Below are positions 8,666-17,712 of a stretch of DNA of 64,000 bases, piece by piece. The translations under genes were made by a program, and so were the position numbers. The notes under the pieces are model-generated. The model made no database searches and was not told the origin of the DNA. It worked only from the letters and a program-made list of their open reading frames with translations. Location of the stretch: the NCBI RefSeq assembly GCF_007671655.1, contig NZ_VCGX01000001.1, positions 434,001-498,000 of the forward strand, written 5' to 3'. How positions within the stretch are numbered: position 1 is the stretch's first letter; each line of letters opens with the position of its first letter. This DNA is from Marinobacter piscis. Its GTDB lineage: Bacteria; Pseudomonadota; Gammaproteobacteria; Pseudomonadales; Oleiphilaceae.

Positions 8666-9220
8666 ATGCCGATACAGCAGTTGAAAGAATGCCTTGATCA
8701 GGCAGGTGTTGACTACATGTGCCTTACACATCCACCCGCGTTTACCGCCCAGAAGCTGGCTCATCACGTAAAAATTGCCGGTGACAAGGTGGTCAAAACG
8801 GTCATCATTGAGCTGGACGGGAAAATGGCCATGCTGGTTATGCCCGCTACCTGGCGGGTGCGCTGGGACAGCCTTTCCCGCATTCTGGACACGGATTTTG
8901 TTGACCTTGCGGATGAGCAGGCATTCGCCGACCGGTTTCCAGAGTGCGAAGTCGGGGCTATGCCTCCTTTTGGCAACCTGTTCGGAATGACCGTGTACTG
9001 CGCGGAACCTCTGACAGAACAGGAGGAGCTTGCCTTTGCCGCAGGCAGCCATACTGAAACTGTACATATGAAAACCCGGGACTTCCTGGAACTGGTGCAG
9101 CCCATGGTGCTCAACGGCGGCTTTATCAGGCCCGGGGCCAGAAGGCCAGCCTGGCTGAAAAAAGGTCGCCGCCAACCGGAAATACGCGAAAAGCAGCGGA
9201 TACCGGAAATTGCGGGCTGA
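8666..9220 (+). CDS. YbaK/ProX-type aminoacyl-tRNA deacylase
   Basis: 184 residues of the YbaK/EbsC/INS domain family, trans-editing enzymes that hydrolyse mischarged tRNAs (Cys-tRNA(Pro), Ala-tRNA(Pro) and similar). The family pattern is seen in KVVKTVIIELDGKMAMLVMPA and the glycine-rich end AMPPFGNLFGM. The basic C-terminal tail (KKGRRQPEIREKQR) extends past the domain and may help bind tRNA. Substrate specificity cannot be read from sequence. Confidence 0.8.
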   Translation: MPIQQLKECLDQAGVDYMCLTHPPAFTAQKLAHHVKIAGDKVVKTVIIELDGKMAMLVMPATWRVRWDSLSRILDTDFVDLADEQAFADRFPECEVGAMPPFGNLFGMTVYCAEPLTEQEELAFAAGSHTETVHMKTRDFLELVQPMVLNGGFIRPGARRPAWLKKGRRQPEIREKQRIPEIAG

Positions 9221-9281
9221 CCCGGGCGCTTGTCTGTTCTATGCCATCGCGTAAACTGTGGCTATCAGACAGGAACCCGAT

Positions 9282-10577
9282 ATGACTCAGGAATTTGATA
9301 TTGTAATTATAGGCGCCGGCATGGTCGGCGCCGCTCTCGCGGCCGGCCTTGGGCACGAGGGCTTTCGTGTTGCAATGGTTGACCGCGCCCCGGGCCCGGA
9401 GTTTGATCCGGAAGCCGCTCCCGATATACGCGTGTCCGCCCTGAGCGCAGGCAGTGAACGCTATCTGCAGAGCCTGGGCGCATGGCAGAATATCCTCAGC
9501 ATGCGCGCAACCCCCTACCGCCGCCTTGCTGTGTGGGATGAAGCCGAACACCCGCTGAGCAATCTGATACCGCGCACAGCAAATCACGTGGAATTCGATG
9601 CCGCCAGGCTGAATACACCTCACCTTGGGCACATCGTGGAGAACTCGGTGACGCAGAAGGGCCTGTGGCAGGCTGCAGAGGCAGAGCCCACGGTCACCAT
9701 CCTCGCCGGCAGCGGTGTCTCTGGCATTACCCAGACAACTGAGTCTGCAACCGTTACGCTTGAAAACAGTCAGCAACTGACGGCAACTCTGGTCATTGGC
9801 GCCGATGGTGCACAATCCCGGACGCGGGATATGGCCGGCATCGGCGTTACCCGTAATCAGTATGGCCAGCAGGCCATGATCATTTCTGTGCGCTATCAGG
9901 GCCCGGTACAGGACATCACCTGGCAGGGTTTCTATCCTTCCGGCCCCAGAGCCTTTCTGCCGCTATACAGTGCCGGAGCAGCGCACCCGGGCGAAAGCCG
10001 GGCATCGCTGGTCTGGTACGATGCACCTGAAGAGCTCGCCCGCCTGAAGAGCCTTTGTAATGAGGCATTGATGACGGAGATCCAGCAGGGCTTCCCCGCA
10101 GAATTGCCTCAGCTTACCCATATAGAAGCCCGGGGGAGTTTTCCCATCGCCCGGCAGCACGCCCGGCAGTATTCCGCAGGCCGGATTGTGCTTGTAGGGG
10201 ACGCGGCCCACACCATCAACCCCCTGGCGGGCCAGGGTGTGAACCTGGGCTTTCAGGATGCGCAATGCCTGCAGAATCTTCTGAAGGACGCCCGCAACGC
10301 AGGCAAAGGCCTGGCCGATGCATCCGTACTGAGCACCTATGAAAAGCAGCGGCGCCCCGCCAACCGGCGCATGATGTATGCGATGGATGCCTTTTATCAC
10401 CTGTTCAGTAACCAGACCCCACCCCTGCATCTGATCAGGAACCTGGGCCTTGGGGCAGTGCGCGCCCTGCCTTTTGCCCGCGATCAGGTTGCCCGCTACG
10501 CTATGGGGGTCGATGATGAACTACCGGCAGTTATCCGTACGCTAACCAGCAGATTACCGGGCTTAAATCAGCTTTGA
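9282..10577 (+). CDS. ubiF: Ubiquinone-biosynthesis flavin hydroxylase, UbiF-like
   Basis: FAD-dependent monooxygenase of the UbiH/UbiF/UbiI family, 431 residues. GAGMVG at residues 11-16 is the dinucleotide-binding motif. A mid-protein DG motif (VIGADGAQSRTRDMAG) and the C-terminal GDAAHTINPLAGQGVN are the other FAD signatures. Local features match UbiF rather than UbiH or UbiI: the MRATPYRRLAVWD segment, VENSVTQKGLWQA, and PPLHLIRNLGLGA near the end. UbiF performs the C6 hydroxylation late in ubiquinone synthesis. An upstream GTG at 9258 is in frame, but the ATG at 9282 has AGGAA at the right spacing and gives the normal N-terminus. Confidence 0.85.
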   Translation: MTQEFDIVIIGAGMVGAALAAGLGHEGFRVAMVDRAPGPEFDPEAAPDIRVSALSAGSERYLQSLGAWQNILSMRATPYRRLAVWDEAEHPLSNLIPRTANHVEFDAARLNTPHLGHIVENSVTQKGLWQAAEAEPTVTILAGSGVSGITQTTESATVTLENSQQLTATLVIGADGAQSRTRDMAGIGVTRNQYGQQAMIISVRYQGPVQDITWQGFYPSGPRAFLPLYSAGAAHPGESRASLVWYDAPEELARLKSLCNEALMTEIQQGFPAELPQLTHIEARGSFPIARQHARQYSAGRIVLVGDAAHTINPLAGQGVNLGFQDAQCLQNLLKDARNAGKGLADASVLSTYEKQRRPANRRMMYAMDAFYHLFSNQTPPLHLIRNLGLGAVRALPFARDQVARYAMGVDDELPAVIRTLTSRLPGLNQL

Positions 10578-10611
10578 GTACATAAGTCACGATAAATAAA
10601 AGGAAGTCATT

Positions 10612-10977
10612 ATGTCCGAGACGCTTTTTACGAAAATCATTAACCGCGAAATTCCGGCGGATATCGTTTATGAAGACGACATCAGCCTGGCGTTTCGCGA
10701 TATTAACCCACAGGCGCCGGTGCACCTGCTGATTATTCCGAAAAAGCTCATTGCCACGATCAATGATATCGAAGAGGCAGATCGCGAGCTGGTTGGTCAT
10801 CTTTACTGGGTTGCGGCCAGGCTCGCCAAAGAGATGGGTTTTGCCGAAGACGGCTATCGTACGGTGATGAACTGTGGTGAAAACTCCGGCCAGACCGTGT
10901 TCCACATTCATCTTCACCTGCTGGCCGGCAAGCCCCTGGGCTGGCCCCCTTATACCGACAAAATGAAGCAGGCCTGA
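10612..10977 (+). CDS. hinT: HIT-family purine nucleoside phosphoramidase, HinT-like
   Basis: 121-residue histidine-triad protein. The active-site triad HIHLH at residues 98-102 is intact. The N-terminus (ETLFTKIINREIPADIVYED) and the C-terminal GWPPY are standard for the HinT branch, which hydrolyses aminoacyl- and lipoyl-AMP type phosphoramidates. It follows ubiF by 34 bp and has AGGAAG before the ATG. It converges on phoU. Confidence 0.93.
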   Translation: MSETLFTKIINREIPADIVYEDDISLAFRDINPQAPVHLLIIPKKLIATINDIEEADRELVGHLYWVAARLAKEMGFAEDGYRTVMNCGENSGQTVFHIHLHLLAGKPLGWPPYTDKMKQA

Positions 10978-11004
10978 GCAACCGGATCCCGGGCATTGTG
11001 GGGC

Positions 11005-11727
11005 TTAACGTCCCACAACCCGCTCTGCTTCCTCCACCGAGGTATGGCGAACATCCTCTCCCTTGACCATGAAAATCACGTTTTCGGCAATGTTGCAGGC
11101 ATGGTCCCCGACCCGCTCCAGGGCACGCAGTACCCACATCACCGACAGACAGCGGGAAATGTTGCGGGCATCCTCCATCATGAAGGTCAGCAGGGTACGG
11201 GCTGCCGCCTGATACTCTTCATCGACGCGCTTGTCTGCTTTCATTACCTGTAAAGCCAGGCCGGAATCCAGCCTGGCAAACGCATCCAGTGAATCATGAA
11301 GCATGTCGGTTACGTGGGCGCTGATATGCCGTACCTCCCCATAACCCTGAGCGGAGCGCCCTTCCTCTGAGAGCCTGATTGCAAACCTGGCAATTTTCTT
11401 GGCTTCGTCCCCCACCCGCTCTAGATCCGCCACCATGCGGATTACTGAGATGACCAGCCGCAGGTCGCGGGCAGTAGGCTGCCGGCGAGCGATGATCAGC
11501 ATGGCTTCTTCATCAATATCCATTTCCATCCTGTCCACCCGTTTGTCTTCGGACCGGATCTCTTCTGCCAACGCATCATTCGCTTCGATCAGTGCCTTAA
11601 CCGCACTATCAACCTGGGCTTCCACCAGGCCGCCCATCTTCAGGAAACGGGTTTTCAGGGCCAACAGCTCATCGTTGAACTGGTTGGAAATGTGGTTTCC
11701 ATATACGTCATCCCTGCTGGCAGTCAT
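11005..11727 (-). CDS. phoU: Phosphate signalling protein PhoU
   Basis: 240 residues, last gene of the pst operon. PhoU links the Pst transporter to PhoR and restrains phosphate uptake and Pho signalling. Two PhoU repeats are visible, with the E/DxxxD metal-binding pattern (RVDRMEMDIDEEAM, RVGDEAKKIARFA) and the family motif WVLRALERVGDHACNIAENVIF near the end. It follows pstB by 30 bp. Confidence 0.96.
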   Translation of the reverse strand: MTASRDDVYGNHISNQFNDELLALKTRFLKMGGLVEAQVDSAVKALIEANDALAEEIRSEDKRVDRMEMDIDEEAMLIIARRQPTARDLRLVISVIRMVADLERVGDEAKKIARFAIRLSEEGRSAQGYGEVRHISAHVTDMLHDSLDAFARLDSGLALQVMKADKRVDEEYQAAARTLLTFMMEDARNISRCLSVMWVLRALERVGDHACNIAENVIFMVKGEDVRHTSVEEAERVVGR

Positions 11728-11757
11728 CGTCTGTCTCTCCTTTGTTAATCGTGCACA

Positions 11758-12663
11758 TCAGCCGAAACGGCCGGTTATGTAGGATTCCGTCAGCTCATGT
11801 TCCGGCGTCGTAAACACCCTGCTGGTGTCGTTCACTTCCACAAGATGACCCAGATGAAAGTAAGCGGTGCGATTGGATACCCGCGCAGCCTGCTGCATGG
11901 AGTGGGTGACGATCACAATGGTGTAATTTTCAGATAACTCGGCAATCAGCTCTTCAATTCTGGCTGTGGCTATAGGATCCAGCGCCGAGCAGGGCTCATC
12001 CATTAACACCACCTCCGGGCTGACGGCAATGGCTCTGGCAATACACAGCCGCTGCTGCTGGCCACCGGACATACCGGTTGCCATGGCACCCAGGCGATGC
12101 CTGACCTCCTCCCAAAGACCCGCTTTGCGCAGACTGTTTTCCACAATGTCATCCAGGTCGGACTTGCGATTGGCAAGACCATGAATGCGCGGGCCATAGG
12201 CAACGTTGTCATAAATGGATTTGGGAAACGGGTTGGGCTTCTGGAAGACCATTCCCACCCGGGCCCGCAGCTCCACGACATCCCGCCCGGGGCTGTAAAT
12301 CTCCTGCCCATCCAGTTGCAGTGAGCCTTTGATCCGACAACTGTCGATACTGTCATTCATCCGGTTCAGGCAGCGCAGAAAGGTCGACTTGCCGCACCCT
12401 GATGGCCCGATAAACGCGATGACTTCGTTACGCGCAATATCCAGGCTGACATTTTTGATGGCTGGGTTTTCACCGTAAAACACCTCTACATTTCGCAACT
12501 GAAACCTGGGGTTAGCCGTAAACGGCATTCCGACTGTTTTTCCAGGCTCTATCACGGTTTCAGCCGGACGCTCATCCGGGGCTGACACCTCTTTCAGATT
12601 CGGCATATCCATCTCTTTAACAACGTCTGAATTCATGGGATTAGTTATCGTGCCGAGGCGCAT
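11758..12663 (-). CDS. pstB: Phosphate ABC transporter ATPase PstB
   Basis: ATP-binding subunit of the high-affinity phosphate importer. Walker [13 protein letters not shown] signature MSGGQQQRL and Walker [13 protein letters not shown] are all intact, as is the switch His region ([12 protein letters not shown]). I start it at the ATG at 12663, 7 bp after the pstA stop. A longer frame to 12717 would overlap pstA, and shorter starts at 12636 or 12606 cannot be excluded. The roughly 50-residue leader before the ABC domain is a little long for PstB, so the true start may be internal. Confidence 0.95.
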   Translation of the reverse strand: MRLGTITNPMNSDVVKEMDMPNLKEVSAPDERPAETVIEPGKTVGMPFTANPRFQLRNVEVFYGENPAIKNVSLDIARNEVIAFIGPSGCGKSTFLRCLNRMNDSIDSCRIKGSLQLDGQEIYSPGRDVVELRARVGMVFQKPNPFPKSIYDNVAYGPRIHGLANRKSDLDDIVENSLRKAGLWEEVRHRLGAMATGMSGGQQQRLCIARAIAVSPEVVLMDEPCSALDPIATARIEELIAELSENYTIVIVTHSMQQAARVSNRTAYFHLGHLVEVNDTSRVFTTPEHELTESYITGRFG

Positions 12664-12670
12664 GGTTTCT

Positions 12671-13948
12671 TTACCAGCGGCGCTCCAGGCGCTTACGTAA
12701 CCATATAGCGAACGCATTCATAGTAATCAGGAAGGCCAGCAGAACCATGATGCCGGCGGAGGCCAGCTCCACAAAGCCCTGCTCTGCACTGCCCGCCCAG
12801 ATAAATATCTGCACGGGCAGCACAGTGGCTGAACTGAAGAACCCGTCTGGAATCTCAACAATGAATGCCACCATGCCAACCAGCAAAAGCGGTGCGGTTT
12901 CACCCAGTGCCTGCGCCATACCGATAATGGAGCCCGTTAGCATACCGGGCATGGCCAGAGGCAAAACGTGGTGGAGAACCACCTGCATTTTCGACGCCCC
13001 TATGCCCTCGGCCGCTTCGCGGATAGAGGGAGGCACACTCTTGATCGCTGCGCGGCTGGAGATAATGATAGTGGGCAGTGTCATCAGGGCCAGCACCAGG
13101 CCGCCCAAAACAGGAACCGACCTGGGCATACCAAATACGCCAATAAATACTGCCAGGCCCAACAACCCGAATATGACGGACGGTACAGCAGCCAGGTTGT
13201 TAATGTTGACTTCGATAAAGTCCGTAAACCCGTTACGCGGTGCAAACTCCTCGAGATAAACCGCCGCGGCCACGCCCACCGGAAAGGCAATAACCAGGGT
13301 AATACCCATGGTCAGCAAAGACCCGACCAGGGCGCCGAGAATGCCGGCGTTGGACGGCTCCCGTGAATCCCCATTGCTGAAAAACACATCGTTAAACCCG
13401 TTGTCGATTACGCCTTTACGAACCAGCTCATCCGTCCAGCGTTGCTGCTGTTCGCTCAGACGTATGGAGTACCCGGGGTCGCCCGCATGCTTTACGTATA
13501 CCGATACCGTATCGTGGGCCGGAAACTCAATGGTGCGGGTGCTGCCCAGCAAGCCGGGGTTTTCCTTCAACAGATCACGCACCTGATTGCTGGCATAGCT
13601 GCCTGTCATGCGGCTGAGCTCCCGCTTGTCCGCACGGCTGACCGCGTCCGGAAAATACCCTTGCAGGGCTTTGATGATGGGTGCCTGAAAATCGGCCATG
13701 GCAATCTGATCCGGGTCCGAGGCGTCGTTCAGGTACATCAGCTCTCCGTCCAAATGCACCTCAAGGGTCACGGTGGTTTTGATGAAACCGGTATACCCCT
13801 TGCTGATAATGTCCGTAAACAGGATCACCAGTGAAAACAATGCAACCGCAATGGCGGCTATGCCATAAAAGCGGAAGCGACGTTCTTTACGATAGCGACG
13901 CCTGAGCGAGTGGCGGACAAGCTCCGCCTGCGAGCCTGGATCAGTCAT
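12671..13948 (-). CDS. pstA: Phosphate ABC transporter permease PstA
   Basis: 425 residues, longer than E. coli PstA (296). One transmembrane helix near residues 28-50 is followed by a periplasmic region to about residue 200, the extended form seen in marine proteobacteria. The permease core begins near [13 protein letters not shown] and includes the EAA-type loop [27 protein letters not shown] contacting PstB. Its start overlaps the pstC end by 8 nt, indicating translational coupling. Confidence 0.95.
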   Translation of the reverse strand: MTDPGSQAELVRHSLRRRYRKERRFRFYGIAAIAVALFSLVILFTDIISKGYTGFIKTTVTLEVHLDGELMYLNDASDPDQIAMADFQAPIIKALQGYFPDAVSRADKRELSRMTGSYASNQVRDLLKENPGLLGSTRTIEFPAHDTVSVYVKHAGDPGYSIRLSEQQQRWTDELVRKGVIDNGFNDVFFSNGDSREPSNAGILGALVGSLLTMGITLVIAFPVGVAAAVYLEEFAPRNGFTDFIEVNINNLAAVPSVIFGLLGLAVFIGVFGMPRSVPVLGGLVLALMTLPTIIISSRAAIKSVPPSIREAAEGIGASKMQVVLHHVLPLAMPGMLTGSIIGMAQALGETAPLLLVGMVAFIVEIPDGFFSSATVLPVQIFIWAGSAEQGFVELASAGIMVLLAFLITMNAFAIWLRKRLERRW

Positions 13949-15329
13949 ATTGTTCCCTGTATTTACGCACGATCTTCAGTGCGATCACATTCAGCAGCAG
14001 CGTTACCATGAAGAGCATCATGCCCAGGGCAAACGCAGCCAGTGTCTTGGCGCTGTCGAACTCCTGATCACCGGTCAGCAAAGTGACAATCTGAACCGTC
14101 ACCGTGGTGACTGAGTCCAGCGGATTGGCGGTCAGGTTTGCGGCCAGTCCGGCGGCCATCACCACAATCATGGTTTCACCGATTGCCCGGGAGGCAGCCA
14201 GCAAGATACCGCCCATAATTCCGGGCAGGGCCGCCGGGAAAATCACGCTTTTCATGGTTTCAGACTGGGTGGCACCCAGCGCCAGAGAACCATCCCTGAG
14301 GGTATGCGGAACGGCATTGATGACGTCATCAGACAGCGACGACACAAACGGAATAATCATGATGCCCATCACCAGTCCCGCCGCCAGGGCGCTCTGGGAG
14401 GAGGCTTCAAGACCCAGCATCAGAGCCAGATCACGGATAAACGGTGCGACCGTGAGCGCGGCAAAAAAGCCATAAACCACGGTGGGCACGCCCGCCAGCA
14501 TTTCCAGCATGGGTTTAACCACCGCCCGCACCCGCCGGCTGGCGTACTCGGAAAGATACACAGCCGACAGCAGGCCCACCGGCACAGCAATCATCAGGGC
14601 AATGGCGGAAATCATCAGCGTGCCGGTAAAAAGAGGGATAATGCCAAACGCTCCCTCTGACCCTACCTGATCGGCTCGTAGCGCCGTTTGCGGGCTCCAG
14701 CTGGTACCAAACAGAAACTCGGTGACCGGAACCTTGCCAAAGAAGCGAACCGTTTCAAAAATAACGGAAAAAACAATGCCGATGGTGGTAAGGACCGCAA
14801 CCGCTGCACACATAAAAAACAGGCACTGAAGGATACGCTCCACACTTTTGCGGGCGTTGATGTGTGGTGCAATCCTTGTCCAGGCAAAGGTGCCGCCAAG
14901 AACAGCAACCAGAATGACCAGCAACGTCTTGAAGCGACTGCTTTGCTCACGCAGCTCCTGCAACAGGGTTGCAGCCCCGGAAACACCCTCCGGAACCAGG
15001 GCCGGGTTCAGCTTGCCGGCGGCGAGATTACTGATCTGGGAGAGCCTGAGGCTCGCCTGACCATCGGTTTGTGGTGCCAGCTCAGCCGGCAGCGAAGCCA
15101 TTACCCTGCCCTGAATGACCTGGCCTTCAAAGGCGGCCCAGCAGCCCAGAATAACCAGCGCCGGAAGCGCACACCAGAGTGCGGCTCTGGCGGCATAATA
15201 CGCCGGCAGGGCCTGGAGATTGCGAATGCCACCCAGAGGCGCTGCCACGGCCCGGGAACGCCTGTAAGCAAGCCCATAGGCCACCGCGGCAAGCACCAGA
15301 ACCAGAGGCAACAAATCAACTGTCTGCAT
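13941..15329 (-). CDS. pstC: Phosphate ABC transporter permease PstC
   Basis: 462 residues, again an extended version with an N-terminal membrane and periplasmic region (helices near 5-20, 45-65 and 135-150) before the permease core. The core carries the EAA-like loop LRDGSLALGATQSETMKSVIFPAALPGI. It pairs with PstA to form the phosphate channel. It begins 45 bp after pstS. Confidence 0.95.
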   Translation of the reverse strand: MQTVDLLPLVLVLAAVAYGLAYRRSRAVAAPLGGIRNLQALPAYYAARAALWCALPALVILGCWAAFEGQVIQGRVMASLPAELAPQTDGQASLRLSQISNLAAGKLNPALVPEGVSGAATLLQELREQSSRFKTLLVILVAVLGGTFAWTRIAPHINARKSVERILQCLFFMCAAVAVLTTIGIVFSVIFETVRFFGKVPVTEFLFGTSWSPQTALRADQVGSEGAFGIIPLFTGTLMISAIALMIAVPVGLLSAVYLSEYASRRVRAVVKPMLEMLAGVPTVVYGFFAALTVAPFIRDLALMLGLEASSQSALAAGLVMGIMIIPFVSSLSDDVINAVPHTLRDGSLALGATQSETMKSVIFPAALPGIMGGILLAASRAIGETMIVVMAAGLAANLTANPLDSVTTVTVQIVTLLTGDQEFDSAKTLAAFALGMMLFMVTLLLNVIALKIVRKYREQYD

Positions 15330-15374
15330 GGCTATCTCCCTGATTCATCGCCCCTGTTACTTGCCAGGCTGGCA

Positions 15375-16424
15375 TTAAAGCTCATTGCCCGTCATCGGCT
15401 TGAGCTTCCGGACCGCTTTCGCGGTGTCCATGCGCACATCGCGGGGGTTAGGTATCAGCCCCACATCCACCAGATAACCATTGTCGCCCCAGGCACCTTC
15501 ACTGGTGAATTCCCGGGCGTACTCCGTAATGCCCGGTACGACGCCGGCGTGAGCATTTTTGATGTAGAAAAACAGGGAACGGGCCACCGGGTATTGCTCA
15601 GCGGCGATGGTATCCGGCGTTGGCCCCACCCCATTAATAGTAGAGGCCTGGATCTCACCACTGTTTTCCATCAGGAAGCTGTAGCCGAAGATGCCCAGCA
15701 TCTCTTTATCCTGAGCAAGGCGCTGAACGATCAGGTTGTCGTTTTCGCCGGCTTCAATAAAGGCACCGTCTTCACGCATGTTGTGACAGATACCGCGCAT
15801 GTCTTTCTTCTCCAGCGCCTTGATAAACTCAAATGTCTTGCAGCCACCTTCCATGGCGATTTCCACGAAGGCATCACGGGTGCCCGACGTTGGCGGCGGC
15901 CCCATCACACGGATGTCTTTGCGTGGCAGGCTGGTGTCGATATCGCTCCATTTCGCATACGGATTGGCAACCAGCGTGTCACCGCCTTCAGGGTCCGGAA
16001 CGTCCTTGGCCAAGGCCAGAAACACCTGGCGCAGGCTCAAGTCCATTTGCTCCGCTTCCCGGGAATTGGCAATAACAATACCGTCAGCACCTATTTTCAC
16101 TTCGGTAATGGCCTCTACACCGTTGCGCTGGCACATCTCGAATTCGCTGGATTTCATCCGGCGCGAGGCGTTGGTAATGTCCGGATGCTCAGTACCTATG
16201 CCGGCACAAAAGAGTTTGAAGCCACCGCCGGAACCGGTTGATTCCAGCTTGGGCGTCGGGAAGTCGGTACTACGTCCAAAGCGTTCTGCAACAACCGTTG
16301 CAAATGGATAAACCGTTGACGAACCCACAATGTTTACCGTGTCCCGGGCCAGGGCCGAAGCGGAAACCAGAGAAAGTCCGCTCGTGAATGCAGCGATAGC
16401 AATCGCCTTATAAGGTTTAATCAC
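15375..16424 (-). CDS. pstS: Periplasmic phosphate-binding protein PstS (GTG start)
   Basis: 349 residues with a clear signal peptide (hydrophobic to about residue 24, Ala-Leu-Ala-Arg cleavage region). The phosphate-binding opening VGSSTVYPFATVV is followed by ESTGSGGGFKLFC and PPPTSGTRDAFVEIA, which supply the Ser/Thr/Arg phosphate ligands. The start is GTG with GGAG seven bases upstream. A Pho box lies 73 bp upstream of the start, so the whole pstSCAB-phoU set is predicted to be phosphate-starvation induced. Confidence 0.95.
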   Translation of the reverse strand: MIKPYKAIAIAAFTSGLSLVSASALARDTVNIVGSSTVYPFATVVAERFGRSTDFPTPKLESTGSGGGFKLFCAGIGTEHPDITNASRRMKSSEFEMCQRNGVEAITEVKIGADGIVIANSREAEQMDLSLRQVFLALAKDVPDPEGGDTLVANPYAKWSDIDTSLPRKDIRVMGPPPTSGTRDAFVEIAMEGGCKTFEFIKALEKKDMRGICHNMREDGAFIEAGENDNLIVQRLAQDKEMLGIFGYSFLMENSGEIQASTINGVGPTPDTIAAEQYPVARSLFFYIKNAHAGVVPGITEYAREFTSEGAWGDNGYLVDVGLIPNPRDVRMDTAKAVRKLKPMTGNEL

Positions 16425-16496
16425 ATCAAATCTCCATCCGTCAGTTATGTTGTGATCAGCACCGGTTTACTGATGGATGAAGATTAGAATGTCTGT

Positions 16497-16514
16497 ATGA
16501 CAGTCAGGTTACAG
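16497..16514 (-). promoter_or_regulatory. Pho box upstream of pstS
   Basis: On the minus strand the site reads CTGTAAC-CTGA-CTGTCAT: two 7-bp direct repeats separated by 4 bp, as for PhoB. Ten bases further on is TAATCT (16481-16486), a good -10, so the box sits where the -35 would be. That is the normal architecture of PhoB-activated promoters. Confidence 0.85.
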
Positions 16515-16616
16515 TGAGTGAAATATTTTCCAGAAGCTGGAAATAAGCTTGCAGCCACGAGCCAGCTCGTTACCATGCTAAGAAAATAATTCCAGCGACT
16601 TATAAAGGCAGGCTTC

Positions 16617-17018
16617 ATGACGGCGTACGATGACGATAAACCCAGACCCCGCGGCGACCTGGTTATTCAGATTGTTCCCTTACCGCAAGACACCAACGCC
16701 AACGGCGATGTGTTCGCCGGCTGGCTGGTCAAACAGATGGACATTGCAGCGGCGACCCTTGCCGGACGTATTTCCCAGGGCCGCAACGCTACCGTCGCCA
16801 TGGATGGAATGGAGTTTCTGTCACCTCTACGGGTTGGTTCCCAGGTAGGCTGTTACTGTGAGCTGGTCGACATAGGCCGCAGTTCAATGAAAATCAACGT
16901 GGAAGTGTGGACCCTGGATCGTACGTCCCAGCATCCACGGAAAGTGACCGAAGGCCGGTTTGTGTATGTTGCCATTGATGAACATGGCCGTATTCGGGAA
17001 GTGCCCGCGCAGCCGTAA
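16617..17018 (+). CDS. Hot-dog fold acyl-CoA thioesterase, YciA-like
   Basis: 133 residues. The opening DLVIQIVPLPQDTNANGDVFAGWLVKQMD is the acyl-CoA thioesterase (YciA/BACH) hot-dog motif, with the conserved Asn-Gly-Asp-x-Phe-Gly/Ala-Gly and a following Asp. The second half has the FLSPLRVGSQVGCYCELVDIGRSSM segment. It hydrolyses acyl-CoAs of uncertain chain length. It is divergent from pstS and converges on the SDR gene. Its last codons form the left arm of a hairpin (17007-17033). Confidence 0.88.
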   Translation: MTAYDDDKPRPRGDLVIQIVPLPQDTNANGDVFAGWLVKQMDIAAATLAGRISQGRNATVAMDGMEFLSPLRVGSQVGCYCELVDIGRSSMKINVEVWTLDRTSQHPRKVTEGRFVYVAIDEHGRIREVPAQP

Positions 17019-17033
17019 TCATTCAGGCTGCGC
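17007..17033. terminator. Shared hairpin between convergent thioesterase and SDR genes
   Basis: GCGCAGCC (17007-17014) and GGCTGCGC (17026-17033) are perfect inverted arms flanking the thioesterase stop codon. No T-run follows, so termination is only a possibility. Confidence 0.4.
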
Positions 17034-17040
17034 TTGCAGG

Positions 17041-17712
17041 TTACCAGGGCAGCTCTTCCCCATTGCTATGCCAGAAAGAGCCGGTGTTTTCCAGGTTCAG
17101 GCTATCAATCCGCTCCGCCAGGCCACGAACGGCGTCTTCCGGGGTAATCAGCCCACCAAAGTTGACCATGCGGGTCTTTACAAATCCCGGGTGCAGCTGT
17201 GCTACGGCAATACCTTTGGGTTTCAGGTCCACCGCCAGGGATTTACCAAAGGCATTCAGTGCCGCCTTGGAAGCGCGATAGCCGTAACGACCTCCGGAGT
17301 CGTTATCCGCAATCGACCCCATGCGACTGGTAATATTGGCGATTTTGCTGCCCTGCCCCATTAACGGCAGCAGCGCTTCGGCCACGCGCAAAGGCGCATA
17401 GGCATTGATTTCCATTTGCTTGCGGATGGAATCAAAATCAATGCTCCCCAGAGGCTCGTCCTGCATCAGGCCGGCGTTGTTGATCAACAGGCTGATGTGC
17501 TTACCGGCAAGGCCGTTCTTGAGCTTGTCGATACCGGCTTCGCTGGTGACATCCACATCGTCGATGACGTCGCTGGCCACACTCGCCAGTTCATCCGATG
17601 TCTGCCGGCAGACCCCGACCACCTGATGCCCCTCACGGGCATAATGACGCGCCAGTTCCAGGCCAATGCCCCGATTGGCACCGGTAACCACGACCACTTT
17701 TGATTCAGACAT
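17041..17712 (-). CDS. Short-chain dehydrogenase coupled to arsJ
   Basis: 223-residue classical SDR. TGANRGIG (10-17) is the cofactor motif, NNAG at 78-81 is intact, and the catalytic Tyr145 and Lys149 (YRASK) are present. It resembles C-factor/sniffer-type SDRs. The start at 17712 has GGAGAGAAGG upstream and overlaps the arsJ end by 8 nt, so it is translated with arsJ. SDRs are not a standard part of the ArsJ pathway. A role in arsenic metabolism is suggested only by this coupling. Confidence 0.85.
   Translation of the reverse strand: MSESKVVVVTGANRGIGLELARHYAREGHQVVGVCRQTSDELASVASDVIDDVDVTSEAGIDKLKNGLAGKHISLLINNAGLMQDEPLGSIDFDSIRKQMEINAYAPLRVAEALLPLMGQGSKIANITSRMGSIADNDSGGRYGYRASKAALNAFGKSLAVDLKPKGIAVAQLHPGFVKTRMVNFGGLITPEDAVRGLAERIDSLNLENTGSFWHSNGEELPW

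Noticed and set aside
10995..11017. Terminator between hinT and phoU
   Set aside because: TTGTGGG and CCCACAA arms pair over a 9-nt loop, but there is no T-run and the stem is short; too weak to call.
12664..12717. N-terminal extension of PstB
   Set aside because: The extra 18 codons overlap pstA and show no family similarity.
14688..16241. 517-residue plus-strand reading frame
   Set aside because: Antisense to pstC and pstS, both confidently identified.
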